A stretch of DNA of 64,000 nt from Synechococcus sp. PCC 6312 (lineage in GTDB: Bacteria; Cyanobacteriota; Cyanobacteriia; Thermosynechococcales; Thermosynechococcaceae): positions 2,233,501 through 2,297,500 of the forward strand of contig NC_019680.1 in the NCBI RefSeq assembly GCF_000316685.1, in the 5' to 3' direction. The notes under the pieces are model-generated. The model was not told where the DNA came from and did no database searches. It saw nothing but the letters and a program-made list of their open reading frames with translations. This document shows positions 31,083-40,228 of this stretch, one piece after another. The translations under genes and the position numbers were made by a program. The first letter of the stretch is position 1. Each line of letters begins with the position of its first letter.

Positions 31083-32054
31083 TCAGGCGGGAACAGTGGC
31101 ATAGACATCTACAGCGGGGGGGTGATGGGGGGGTGCATGGCGATCTAAGTTGTCCTCAATCACAGTCCGCCCTTCTTGGATCATGTAGTCAAAAAAGGCC
31201 TGGGCCACCACAGATAGCTGTTTTCCAGCGGGATACACCACTTGCCAATGGCGTTGAATCGGGAAATGCTCCACATCTAGGATTGTAAATTGTCCAGAGT
31301 CGCCATCCAAGGCCAAGCAGTGACGGGACATCACCGAAATTCCCAGGCCTCCCGCGATGGCTTGTTTAATGGCTTCACTACTGCCCAACTCCAGACGGAC
31401 TTGAATTTCAATCCCATGCTCGGCAAATAACCGCTCAATGGCCTGGCGCGTTCCTGACCCCACCTCCCGCATGATAAAAGCCTCACCGTTGAGTTCTTGG
31501 ATCGGGATATTTTTCCGTCCGGCCAAGCGATGGGAACTGGGAGCCAAGACAACGAGGGGATTATCCAAAAAGTTATGCTGCTCGACTTCCGTATGTTCCG
31601 GGGTATGGCTGGGAATGTAAAGATCATCCAGATTATCCCGGAGACGTTCCACCACTTGCTCATGGTTGGTGACAATCAGGGAAACATCAACGCCCGGATA
31701 GCGATGACAGAAGGGGCCTAACAGTCGGGGAATCACATATTTGGCAGTGGTGATCACAGACAGACGCAGATGCCCTTGCTTGAGACCTTTCAGATTTGCG
31801 ATGGCCATGTCAAAGCGATCCAGCCGTTCAAAAATATCCTGACAAGTGGCAAGAAGTTCTTTACCGGCTTCGGTCAAATAAAGTCGTTTACCCACTTGCT
31901 CAAACAGGGTCAACCCCACCGCTCGCGTGAGTTGTTTCATCTGGATGGATACAGTCGGCTGGGTTAAAAAAAGTTCTTCTGCAGCTCGGGTAAAACTGCC
32001 ATGACGGGCGGTAACTTCAAAAACTTTCAGTTGGTGCAGGGTGGCTTGCTTCAC
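31083..32054 (-). CDS. LysR regulator, CmpR/RbcR type
   Basis: This 323-residue regulator starts with a helix-turn-helix (LHQLKVFEVTARHGSFTRAA, FLTQPTVSIQMKQL) that closely follows the cyanobacterial CbbR group (RbcR, CmpR, NdhR). The effector domain has LRLSVITTAKYVIPRLLGPF, also typical. These proteins control RuBisCO, bicarbonate uptake and NDH-1 genes in response to carbon metabolites. Which of these it controls is not visible: no such genes are adjacent. It starts at GTG. Its own promoter would lie in the unusually long gap at 32055-32624. Confidence 0.85.
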   Translation of the reverse strand: MKQATLHQLKVFEVTARHGSFTRAAEELFLTQPTVSIQMKQLTRAVGLTLFEQVGKRLYLTEAGKELLATCQDIFERLDRFDMAIANLKGLKQGHLRLSVITTAKYVIPRLLGPFCHRYPGVDVSLIVTNHEQVVERLRDNLDDLYIPSHTPEHTEVEQHNFLDNPLVVLAPSSHRLAGRKNIPIQELNGEAFIMREVGSGTRQAIERLFAEHGIEIQVRLELGSSEAIKQAIAGGLGISVMSRHCLALDGDSGQFTILDVEHFPIQRHWQVVYPAGKQLSVVAQAFFDYMIQEGRTVIEDNLDRHAPPHHPPAVDVYATVPA

Positions 32055-32624
32055 ACCTAAATTCTCCTTGGAAGAGATATATCACGACTTCACATAGACT
32101 AAATTCTATCAAACAAAAGGCTGCTATTTAGCTTTTCAAGTAAAAGTCGGCTCAGGGGCCTACGGATATTAAGATTAGACACACCTCGACCAAATAGTGC
32201 TGAAGGAATTTTGCGTTTAGGATTGAGAGTCGTTCAGAACAGTTTGTGTAGGATAGTATGATCATTCCAAACCGGAGTGGGACACTGGGAATCTATAAGA
32301 CGATCAATTCAAGCATTGTGCCGATTCTCTCACTACCTGCATGAGTGACAGTCTAGATTTACGACAATGAATTAGCTCCGATATTCAACGGAGGGAACTG
32401 GGGATGCTTCCCGGACGGCTTCGCACAATCGTTGGTCTATAAGAAGATAGCGCACGATTTTAACGCCCTTAAGTGAGCAAGGATGTACGCCGAATTAAGC
32501 CCCCTGATTGATGAGATTATCCGAAACTGTTGTCCTGCCTAATGTCCCATTCTTGATCGAAATGACTATAAATAGCCTGAAAGATTTGTCCATCATCCCT
32601 GCTAGAAATGCTAAAGTCTCTTGC
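32055..32624. other. 570-bp gene-free stretch with paired hairpins
   Basis: There is no credible gene in any frame. It separates the LysR start from the end of an ABC ATPase. Two adjacent stem-loops stand out: CTCCG/CGGAG at 32376-32393 and GGGAA/TTCCC at 32393-32412, followed by GC-rich sequence. This could be a small RNA on either strand or a decayed gene. I do not recognise a known RNA family. Confidence 0.35.
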
Positions 32625-33632
32625 TCAAGTAGGTGACTGAGAAGCTGCATGGGTTTGATCCAGGCTTAAAAATACCCGCCCAATCACCTCTTCAATGGGT
32701 GGATCCGTAATGGTCAGGTCACAAACATCCAGTTGAGCCAAAATTTTACTGACGGTTTCGGTGAGGTGTTCTCGGCGGACAATTAAGCGAACATCCCGTT
32801 CCTGAACCGCTTCAATATCCCCAAATTGTTCTAATTCACTGGCTGGGACAGATTGATTGAGTTCCAGTTTGACTTGGCGATAGGGGGAAAATTTATCTAA
32901 AAGGTCATCCAATTGCCCATCATAAATTAACTCACCCTGATGGATCAGCAAGACTCGTTCACAGAGAGCCGTGATGTCTGCCATGTAGTGACTGGTGAGG
33001 AGGATCGTGGCCTGAAAATGTTCGTTATAGGTTTTTAGGAAGGCGCGCACACTCATTTGAGCATTCACATCCAGGCCCAGGGTTGGCTCATCTAAAAATA
33101 AGATTTGCGGGTGATGTAGCAAGGCGGCCAAGAGTTCAGCCTTCATCCGTTCCCCTAAGGATAGCTTCCGCACCGGCTGCCGGAGTTTATCTCCCAAATC
33201 GAGCATTTCCGCCAATTCACCGACCCGTTGCTGGCATTCTCGTTCTGACAATTCATAGACCGCGGCATTGATTCGCAATGAGTCCCAGGCCGGGAGATCC
33301 CAAATTAACTGCTGCTTTTGCCCCATGACCAAAGTAATTTGCTTGAGAAAACTGGGTCGCCGTTGATAGGGAACTTGCCCCGCCACACTTAAATGTCCAG
33401 AGGTGGGATGAATGAGGCCGGTGAGCATCTTCAAGGTCGTGGTTTTACCAGCCCCATTGGGACCCAAAAATCCCACCACTTCCCCAGGCCTGATCTCAAA
33501 ACTGACATCTTGAACCGCCGGAATTTGCCGATATTTGCGCCGCCAAAAATGGGCCAGAGTCCCCTTCAGACCCGATGCTTTATCCGAGACGGTATAGATT
33601 TTAGACAAGGCCTGACATTGAATAATGGTCAC
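32625..33632 (-). CDS. ABC-2-type transporter ATP-binding protein
   Basis: This 335-residue ATPase has the P-loop GPNGAGKTT, signature LSLGERMKAEL, Walker B ILFLDEPTLGLDV and the switch His in LLTSHYMADI. The N-terminal insertion ASGLKGTLAHFWRRKY and the C-terminal regulatory part fit the exporter ATPases usually encoded with two ABC-2 membrane proteins. None are adjacent here, so the permease partners and substrate are unknown. Translation starts at GTG. It lies 39 bp behind the phosphatase gene and may be transcribed with it. Confidence 0.88.
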   Translation of the reverse strand: MTIIQCQALSKIYTVSDKASGLKGTLAHFWRRKYRQIPAVQDVSFEIRPGEVVGFLGPNGAGKTTTLKMLTGLIHPTSGHLSVAGQVPYQRRPSFLKQITLVMGQKQQLIWDLPAWDSLRINAAVYELSERECQQRVGELAEMLDLGDKLRQPVRKLSLGERMKAELLAALLHHPQILFLDEPTLGLDVNAQMSVRAFLKTYNEHFQATILLTSHYMADITALCERVLLIHQGELIYDGQLDDLLDKFSPYRQVKLELNQSVPASELEQFGDIEAVQERDVRLIVRREHLTETVSKILAQLDVCDLTITDPPIEEVIGRVFLSLDQTHAASQSPT

Positions 33633-33670
33633 GTTACACCTATGGCATCTGGTCTCATTCTGGCTGGCCG

Positions 33671-34165
33671 TTAACTTGGAGGCAGAGGAGTGATTATCTT
33701 AGGAGTGAGGGAATTGAGTAAGCCCTGGCAGGCATCCGTTAGTAAATCCAACACCAATTCAAAGCCATGCTTACCGCCATAGTAGGGGTCAGGAACCTCC
33801 TGAAGATCCGAGGTTTGGCAATAGTCACACATCAATTTAATTTTGTCTTGATATTTTTGATGAGGATCAAGACGCCGAATATCCGCAAGGTTATCTTTAT
33901 CCATTGCCAAAATCAAATCAAATTTCTCTAAATCTTCCGGGTGCAGCTGCCTGGCCTGGCTCTCCAGATGAATTCCCCTTTGTCTAGCCATCATAATCAT
34001 CCGGGAGTCGGGGAGTTCGCCAATGTGGTAATTACTGGTACCCGCAGAGTCGCAAAAAATCTCCTGACCTAAGCCTGCCTCCTGGACTAAATGCTTCATG
34101 ATGCCTTCTGCAGCCGGGGAGCGACAAATATTACCCAGACAGACAAAGAGAAGTTTTTTCGTCAT
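33671..34165 (-). CDS. low-molecular-weight protein tyrosine phosphatase
   Basis: This 164-residue cytosolic phosphatase has the Cys-x5-Arg loop CLGNICRS (Cys9, Arg15 from the chosen start) and the acid-base Asp in VPDPYYGG. MTKKLLFVCLGN is typical. GGAGG 6 nt upstream supports the ATG at 34165 over the TTG at 34177. Such enzymes (Wzb/Etp type) often dephosphorylate polysaccharide-export kinases; the sugar-polymer cluster that begins at 34.6 kb makes that plausible but unproven. Confidence 0.92.
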   Translation of the reverse strand: MTKKLLFVCLGNICRSPAAEGIMKHLVQEAGLGQEIFCDSAGTSNYHIGELPDSRMIMMARQRGIHLESQARQLHPEDLEKFDLILAMDKDNLADIRRLDPHQKYQDKIKLMCDYCQTSDLQEVPDPYYGGKHGFELVLDLLTDACQGLLNSLTPKIITPLPPS

Positions 34166-34593
34166 CAGAGCCTCCAAGCAAGGGGAATTTCCCCGTTTAT
34201 TGTCTCAAATTTGTTCACTCTCGATCCCCTTGACTCACTGCCAGGGCCTGGAACGAGACATTAAGGCGGTGGCCCACTGTTCAAGCTCAATGGCGGTTTT
34301 GCTGATCACAAGTCCTATTGAACCACTGCGGCTAAGACAAGGATCTCAGCACCAAACCTACTAGGGAATATAGCAAACAGCAATGATTTGTGAGATTGGG
34401 TTTATGTTTATTTTTATGAGAATTTTATTTGAGTCTAGTCCCACTGAAGAGCTATCCCTCGCCTGAGTCAGTGATAATCAATCATTCTCATAAATGAAGA
34501 TGGACTGTTATATAATTATTTTTAATAGCTACTTTTGCTATAAGTACTCATTGCTTCATTTTCACTATCGTACTTTGTATGGCGTTAGTCTAG
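34166..34593. other. 428-bp intergenic stretch
   Basis: No credible gene was seen. From about 34380 the DNA becomes AT-rich and stays so into the glycosyltransferase genes. This marks the left border of that cluster and the likely place of its promoter. Short frames here lack support. Confidence 0.4.
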
Positions 34594-35679
34594 ATGCTAA
34601 ACATCCCGATTGTTATATTTGTTTTTAATCGACCTCAATCTACAGAAAGACTTATTGAACGTTTACGTTCTGTTAAACCTACTATATTATTTATAGTTGC
34701 AGATGAAGCCCGTTCTATCCATTCAAAAGAAATAGATCAATGTCAAAAAGTCCGCGCCATTATTGAAACTATTGATTGGCCCTGTGAAGTTGTCAAGAAC
34801 TATGCTGATCGTCACTTAGGGTGTGGTTATTGCATTTCAAGAGGAATCAATTGGGTGTTTACACAAGTTGAAGAGGCTATTTTCCTTGAGGATGATTGTT
34901 TGCCTGTGCCAAGTTTTTTTCAGTTCTGCTCAGAACTTTTAGAACGATATCGAGAGGAGCATAGGGTTACTCAAATTTGTGGTACAAATCCACTAGGAAA
35001 ATGGAAATCAAATGAACAAAGTTATCACTTTTCTCTCTATGGAAGTGCCTGGGGGTGGGCTACTTGGAAGCGGGCCTGGAAATACTATGACCATGGAATA
35101 TCAGCATACTCACAATCAAATGTTCTGCAATCAATTGCTCAGTTGATTAAGCATCCAGAAGAATTTGAGCATTTTCAAAAAGGGTGTGTGTTTGCTCTGC
35201 GGAATCTCAGTCATTGTTGGGATTATCAGTGGTCATTTGCACAACTATCGCAGGGAGGATTATCAGTAGTTCCATCTCAAAATCTAGTTCAAAATGTTGG
35301 CATAAGTCTTGATGCTACAAACACAAAAAATCCAATACTTAAAGATTTTCTAGATGTTTATGATCTGGATTTTCCCTTAATTACACCATCGGAAGTTATT
35401 TTAGATAGAGAGTATAGTCACCAACATTATTTGTTTTTTTCAGGTAAGCCAAGCTTTGACCATAGCATATCAATAATTAAAAGTTTCTTAAAAAAGGGAA
35501 GAATAGTGCAAGCATTGGTAATTACCCAAAAGCTTCTCAACGAGCATCCAAATAATTCTGATCTTCTATCTTATAGAAGAGTTATATTAGCTCGATTAGG
35601 TAGACAAGAATCAAGTGAATATATAAATTCTATAAGTCAAGAGTGCACTAAGAGTCTTAATAATGAGTCCAATAATTAG
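34594..35679 (+). CDS. glycosyltransferase, GT-A fold (hemolytic HlpA-like family)
   Basis: This 361-residue protein opens with IPIVIFVFNRPQSTERLIER, the first strand of a nucleotide-sugar-binding GT-A fold. The metal-binding acidic motif follows as FLEDDCLPVP. YGSAWGWATWKRAWKYYD is characteristic of the 'nucleotide-diphospho-sugar transferase' family near GT2. The last 60 residues are helical. The substrate is unknown. It is AT-rich compared with the core genes around it and overlaps the next gene by 17 nt, so the three genes to 37422 form an operon. Confidence 0.8.
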   Translation: MLNIPIVIFVFNRPQSTERLIERLRSVKPTILFIVADEARSIHSKEIDQCQKVRAIIETIDWPCEVVKNYADRHLGCGYCISRGINWVFTQVEEAIFLEDDCLPVPSFFQFCSELLERYREEHRVTQICGTNPLGKWKSNEQSYHFSLYGSAWGWATWKRAWKYYDHGISAYSQSNVLQSIAQLIKHPEEFEHFQKGCVFALRNLSHCWDYQWSFAQLSQGGLSVVPSQNLVQNVGISLDATNTKNPILKDFLDVYDLDFPLITPSEVILDREYSHQHYLFFSGKPSFDHSISIIKSFLKKGRIVQALVITQKLLNEHPNNSDLLSYRRVILARLGRQESSEYINSISQECTKSLNNESNN

Positions 35680-36349
35680 CTGTATTATTCCTACGTTTAA
35701 TTCCGGCAGCTATCTAGATGAAGCGATTGAAAGTATCCTCAATCAGACCTGGCGACCACTAGAAATTATTATCGCTGATGATGGCTCTACGGATAATACT
35801 CAGGAAATTGCTCTTAGTTACTCTGCGTCCATCAGCTTTTACTCACAACCTACCTCTGGACCGGCTGCTACTCGCAATTTAGGACTCAGCCATGCCCAGG
35901 GTGAATTTATCGCTTTTTTAGATGCCGATGACTTATGGCACCCTGAAAAACTAACTCGGCAGATGACTGCATTTTGTGATGACACAGACCTAAGTCTTTG
36001 TATTACCTATGTTGAGCGATTTTGGCCAGAGTCTTTAAATCGTGAGAAGATTTATTTTACTAATCATTCACGCTCACAACCCATTCCCGGTTATGCAACT
36101 CCAAGTCTCTTGGCTAAACGCACAGCCTTTGAATTGATTGGTAACTTTGATACTAACTTATGGTTTACTGATGCAACTGAGTGGTTTATCCGGGGCAGAG
36201 TAGCTGGATTAAAGCTTGCTATTTTAACTGATGTCCTCACATATCATCGAATGCATGAGAAAAATTTAACCAGGCGACGTTCATTAGAGAGTAAACAGGA
36301 GTTTCTCAAAGTTGTTAAACTAAATTTAGACAATAAGAGAAAAATATGA
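35663..36349 (+). CDS. family 2 glycosyltransferase
   Basis: This short (228 residues) inverting GT2 enzyme has ISCIIPTFNSGSYLDEAIES for the first strand and helix, IIADDGSTDNT for the nucleotide-binding Asp pair and FLDADDLWHPEKL for the DxD metal site. The C-terminal half is brief and no membrane segment is present. It overlaps its upstream neighbour by 17 nt and its downstream neighbour by 4 nt (ATGA). Confidence 0.9.
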   Translation: MSPIISCIIPTFNSGSYLDEAIESILNQTWRPLEIIIADDGSTDNTQEIALSYSASISFYSQPTSGPAATRNLGLSHAQGEFIAFLDADDLWHPEKLTRQMTAFCDDTDLSLCITYVERFWPESLNREKIYFTNHSRSQPIPGYATPSLLAKRTAFELIGNFDTNLWFTDATEWFIRGRVAGLKLAILTDVLTYHRMHEKNLTRRRSLESKQEFLKVVKLNLDNKRKI

Positions 36350-37422
36350 AGCCTATTGCAAAACTTACTGGTATTTTAAATGTTATTTTGCCAAATTCAG
36401 ACCATACTCTCTTCTTGCAAACATGTTTACTAACAGGAGATGGTGGAGAAAAAGCATGGCAGGCCTGGAAACAGAAAAACCAGAATCCACTCATAGCAAT
36501 CAAAAAGCAATCACAGCCCTACAAAAGGCATTTGCCATTACTCTATTATGGGTTAATAAGAAATAAGATTAAAATCTCTAATACACTACAAACTGTCTTG
36601 CGTACAGCAGTAATGCGTGAACAGCTAAGAAATAAAACCTATGAAAGAATTTGCTATCAAACCTTAGATGTTTTGCACAAAGCAAATATACGACCATTCT
36701 TATTAAAGGGTTCTGTAACTGCATCAATTGCATATCCACATCCAAGCCTAAGGCACTGTCATGATATTGATTTATTCATTCAACCTATGGAATATAAACA
36801 GGCAATTGTTGCTTTTAAAAAAGCTAAATTAAGGTTGATTAGTTCAGATGTTCAACAGCTTGATATTGAGTTAAAACATCCATCGGGTCTTCCGGTCTTT
36901 ATTCATCGTAACCTATTTGCTAATGCAGTCTATAACAAGGTACAAGATAAAATGTTAGTGGGTAGTAAACCTCTATTGATCATGAAAAAAGAAGTTAATA
37001 GTCTTAATTTTACAGATTTGTTACTACATATATGCGGGCACGCAGCTACTTCATCTAGTTGTCAAGCCCTAACATGGGTTTATGATGCATACTTTTTACT
37101 TCAGCAATTTCCTCAAATTGATTGGCAAAATTTACTGGATAATGCTAGGTCTGCCAGGTTCTCACTCCCGCTTTGGGTAATGTTGCAATATTTACAACAG
37201 TCTTTCCAGGCCCCGATTCCTGAAGCATTTTTATTTGCATTAGTAGAGCAAGTTTCATCCCCAAGAGAAGAGATATTAATTTTATTGAAGCACTCTACCG
37301 GACGACATAAGAGCTTAAGATATTTATTAAAATCTACTCAAAATCCTTATGAAAAATTCTGGCTGACTAAAGAACTTGGAGCAATGGTCTTAGCAAGAAA
37401 AATTAAGCATCTAATAAAATAA
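36346..37422 (+). CDS. family-5 nucleotidyltransferase-like protein
   Basis: The 358-residue protein carries the NTP_transf_5 core: FLLKGSVTASIAYPHPSLR followed by the metal-binding HDIDLFI. In known clusters this family accompanies glycosyltransferases, PqqD-like proteins and HPr-kinase-like proteins, for example near lasso-peptide and capsule genes. Whether it transfers nucleotides has not been shown. It starts in a 4-nt overlap with the GT2 gene. The PqqD and HprK-like genes of the same kind lie on the opposite strand at 38.7-41.3 kb. Confidence 0.8.
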   Translation: MKPIAKLTGILNVILPNSDHTLFLQTCLLTGDGGEKAWQAWKQKNQNPLIAIKKQSQPYKRHLPLLYYGLIRNKIKISNTLQTVLRTAVMREQLRNKTYERICYQTLDVLHKANIRPFLLKGSVTASIAYPHPSLRHCHDIDLFIQPMEYKQAIVAFKKAKLRLISSDVQQLDIELKHPSGLPVFIHRNLFANAVYNKVQDKMLVGSKPLLIMKKEVNSLNFTDLLLHICGHAATSSSCQALTWVYDAYFLLQQFPQIDWQNLLDNARSARFSLPLWVMLQYLQQSFQAPIPEAFLFALVEQVSSPREEILILLKHSTGRHKSLRYLLKSTQNPYEKFWLTKELGAMVLARKIKHLIK

Positions 37423-37439
37423 TTAAAGTAAATATAGTT

Positions 37440-38651
37440 CTAACTTACCTCTATTTGATGTAGATGTATAAGTTTTTGGGCTATGGTTTTCCATGTAAAA
37501 GTTTCTCTAACCCGAGCCAATCCTTGACGGCCAAATTCAGCCCTTAAATTTGGATTGAGTAAGAGACAGCGGATTGCTTGGCTGATGGCTTCAACATTTT
37601 CAGCCTCAATTAAAAATCCCGTCACATTATCCACAATTGCGTCGGAAATACCTCCCTGATTACTCCCAATACATGGTTTCCCAGCTAATGCTGCTTCTAA
37701 AAAAACAATCCCAAATCCTTCCCATTCTTGATGCTTATGGCTGTGGCTAGGCATAATAAAAATATCACAAGCTTTGTAAAGAGTCTGCTTTGCTAGTTCA
37801 TCTACCTCTCCTAGAAAATAGACGTAATCTTCTAGGGAATAGACTTGACACAAATGTTGCAAGCGATGCTGATCTGGGCCATTGCCTACAATCCAATAGC
37901 CAAGATTAGGAAACTCAGCTATCAAGGTTTCCATACTTGCTAAAACTAAATCTATACCTTTATGGGGAACCAGGCGAGCTACAGTTAGCAGAGTTAGTTG
38001 ATTACGATGAGTTTTGATATTAAGTTGAGGCTGCCAGGAAGAGATAGCTGTCGAGAAATTTTGTAGAACCAGATCAGGGTTAATACCCGGATTAACTACA
38101 TTTATAGGAATTTCTGTTTGCATCACTTGAGTAACTAACTGGGCAGTTCCCTGACTACAAGCATAAATTGCCTTTGCCTGTTGAAAATCTGCCCTACGCC
38201 AGTGATCTACACTTAGATACTGAGGAGAGATTAACTCATTGCCATAGGCAAAGATCGAGTAACGCAGGCCAACTTGACGTAAAGTCTGACACCAACAAGA
38301 TGCAATAAGATTCCAAACACCAATAAATATTTCAATTTTTGCTAAATTTTCCTTTTTAAGAATTGACTGCAATTGTTGAGCATTGTACTTTTTTAATAGA
38401 TAAATATATTGACCAGAATTAAGATTTTGGAATCTTTCTCGCTCTTGCTCCGACATTAATTCCCGCAGATATGGCAGTCGCTGACGTAGATAAGCTGAGC
38501 GTTGATCAGGTAGGGCCTCAACAGTTGTCCAAACTTCAACAGGATAATACTCAGCTATTTCTTGAAAAAGTTGATGGAGATACTCGGAAATTCCACCAAC
38601 TAGAGGCTTGAAATCTGTGGTCAAGAGGATAAATGTTGTTGATTGTGACAC
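37440..38651 (-). CDS. family 4 glycosyltransferase
   Basis: This is a retaining GT-B glycosyltransferase of 403 residues. The N-terminal domain begins with LLTTDFKPLVGGISEYLHQL. The C-terminal donor-binding domain has LLTVARLVPHKGIDLVL, VYFLGEV and the E-x7-E motif in EGFGIVFLEAALAGKP. It uses a nucleotide sugar; the acceptor is unknown. It starts at GTG and is last in the leftward operon that starts at 42399, 34 bp after the pqqD-like gene. Confidence 0.9.
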   Translation of the reverse strand: MSQSTTFILLTTDFKPLVGGISEYLHQLFQEIAEYYPVEVWTTVEALPDQRSAYLRQRLPYLRELMSEQERERFQNLNSGQYIYLLKKYNAQQLQSILKKENLAKIEIFIGVWNLIASCWCQTLRQVGLRYSIFAYGNELISPQYLSVDHWRRADFQQAKAIYACSQGTAQLVTQVMQTEIPINVVNPGINPDLVLQNFSTAISSWQPQLNIKTHRNQLTLLTVARLVPHKGIDLVLASMETLIAEFPNLGYWIVGNGPDQHRLQHLCQVYSLEDYVYFLGEVDELAKQTLYKACDIFIMPSHSHKHQEWEGFGIVFLEAALAGKPCIGSNQGGISDAIVDNVTGFLIEAENVEAISQAIRCLLLNPNLRAEFGRQGLARVRETFTWKTIAQKLIHLHQIEVS

Positions 38652-38685
38652 AAGCTCTTATTAGTTTAGATTCACAATTTCTGAA

Positions 38686-39114
38686 CTATTTCCAAGGAAC
38701 TTCTTTAAGATCAGGCATCGGTGGATCCAGTGCCAGCATATCAGCCATATCTCGATAAATATTTAGGATGGGCGAGCGATAAGAGTCTCGAATGGTCTCT
38801 AATTGAGGCAGGCTAGATTGTGTAGATAAATCTTGTTCTGATACTCTTACTAGGTTTTCTGAAATCAGTTGTTGACCTAGGGCTTGTAGATCATCTTCGA
38901 TAGTATTTTGGGGGATGTTATAAGCCACACTGAGAGTTTGACTAATTGCCGATAAACTGTAACCTTGCTCTAACAAAACCCAAACGTCTGCACCAATTTC
39001 ATCCATGCTGTAATAGACACCGTCTGATAAATTAATAATAATCAACTCACCATCTAAGACTTGTGCCGCGATTTCGGACTGATTGGATGTAAGTTGTTTC
39101 AATAGAATTGACAT
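38686..39114 (-). CDS. PqqD-like peptide-binding protein
   Basis: The first 90 of 142 residues match the PqqD / RiPP-recognition-element fold: a three-strand sheet (ELIIINLSDGVYYSMDEIGA) followed by helices (VWVLLEQGYSLSAISQTL and later DLQALGQQLI). PqqD domains bind the leader of a precursor peptide and bring it to the modifying enzyme. The C-terminal 50 residues are extra and Pro/Leu/Asp-rich. No precursor peptide, B-type protease or cyclase was found next to it. An ATG start lies 7 bp behind the GT4 gene. Confidence 0.8.
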   Translation of the reverse strand: MSILLKQLTSNQSEIAAQVLDGELIIINLSDGVYYSMDEIGADVWVLLEQGYSLSAISQTLSVAYNIPQNTIEDDLQALGQQLISENLVRVSEQDLSTQSSLPQLETIRDSYRSPILNIYRDMADMLALDPPMPDLKEVPWK

Positions 39115-39121
39115 TCTAGGC

Positions 39122-40225
39122 TTACTTGATTAGTTTCTTATATAAAATAACATGGTTTTCTAGATAACGATCAAAACTAAAATGATCGATAGCGTGTTGG
39201 CGGGCAAATTTACCCAGGCGGATCATTGTTTCAGGCTGTTGAAGTAAGTCTATTACGGCTTGGGCTAGAGTCTGGCTATTTTCTATTGGAACTAAAATTC
39301 CACTTTCTCTATTTACTATGACTTCGGGTAAACCACCTACAGCACTGGCAATAACTGGGCGAGCTAACAAGGCTGCTTCCAAGGCTACCAGGCCAAAGGC
39401 CTCACGCCGAGAGGGAACCAACACAATAGTTGCACGGTTCATTAAGTCAGGTATCTGTTCAGGGGCGACCCAACCTCTAAAAAAAACTTGTTCGGAGATT
39501 CCTAACTTTTCGGTCTGAGTGGCTAATTCTTTTCGTTTGCTTCCATCTCCAATTAGCGTAAGACGACTATTAGGGAAGATTTTTAAAACTCTAGCAAAGG
39601 CAGTAATGGCGAGATCAAATCCTTTTTCTTCCTCTAAGCGCCCAATACACATGATGTGGGGTGGATCGCTGGGTAGGGGAGCAGGAGCGATATCCGTTGG
39701 TTCTTTGCCATTATGAATGATAGATATACGAGATTGAATCGTAGGACTTAAGCGAATAGCCTCATCCAAAGTTGCAGTAGAACAAGCGCAAATCCAGTCA
39801 GCACTATTGAGTGTTTGAATCGCAATACTTTCCGTTCCTGAACCCCATGTTGGAATTGATCCTTGAATGGTGAGGAGGGTTGGTACTGGGGCGGCTCTGA
39901 CTGTATGCCAATGAAATAAGTCTATTGGTGAAACGCTACTCATGTGAACTAAATCAGGGGCCAGAGACTTTTTCAAATCATAAAGGTCTTGCCGGAGCTG
40001 AAAAATTAGCTTGGCATTACGGTCTCTTACCGCGTGCCAAAACCTAAAGCGATATATGGGAACTTCAAAAAACTTTTCTTCATCGGGTAGTGCCAACGTA
40101 TCATGGGCTGTAACGACCGTGACCTCATGGCCTTTTCTTTGTAATCCTTTAACTAACTGAGCACCCATAATTTGACCACCACCGATATAAGGCCAAAAGT
40201 GGGCACTAAAAAAGAGGATTTTCAT
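39122..40225 (-). CDS. family 4 glycosyltransferase
   Basis: This 367-residue GT-B enzyme begins MKILFFSAHFWPYIGGGQIM, with the Gly-rich loop that binds the donor phosphate region. The C-terminal domain has IMCIGRLEEEKGFDLAI, VFFRGWVAPEQIP and the catalytic E-x7-E in EAFGLVALEAALLARP. It is clearly similar to the GT4 at 41290-42399 (same opening, same GWx.P..IP block), so the pair may be an old duplication. It lies 3 bp behind the HprK-like gene and 7 bp before pqqD. Confidence 0.9.
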   Translation of the reverse strand: MKILFFSAHFWPYIGGGQIMGAQLVKGLQRKGHEVTVVTAHDTLALPDEEKFFEVPIYRFRFWHAVRDRNAKLIFQLRQDLYDLKKSLAPDLVHMSSVSPIDLFHWHTVRAAPVPTLLTIQGSIPTWGSGTESIAIQTLNSADWICACSTATLDEAIRLSPTIQSRISIIHNGKEPTDIAPAPLPSDPPHIMCIGRLEEEKGFDLAITAFARVLKIFPNSRLTLIGDGSKRKELATQTEKLGISEQVFFRGWVAPEQIPDLMNRATIVLVPSRREAFGLVALEAALLARPVIASAVGGLPEVIVNRESGILVPIENSQTLAQAVIDLLQQPETMIRLGKFARQHAIDHFSFDRYLENHVILYKKLIK

Positions 40226-40228
40226 TTC

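Noticed and set aside
34497-34640. Small plus-strand frame of about 45 codons rich in Cys, Tyr and Phe before the first glycosyltransferase, considered as a RiPP precursor
   Set aside because: It runs into the glycosyltransferase start in another frame, has no leader/core layout and its composition follows the AT-rich background.
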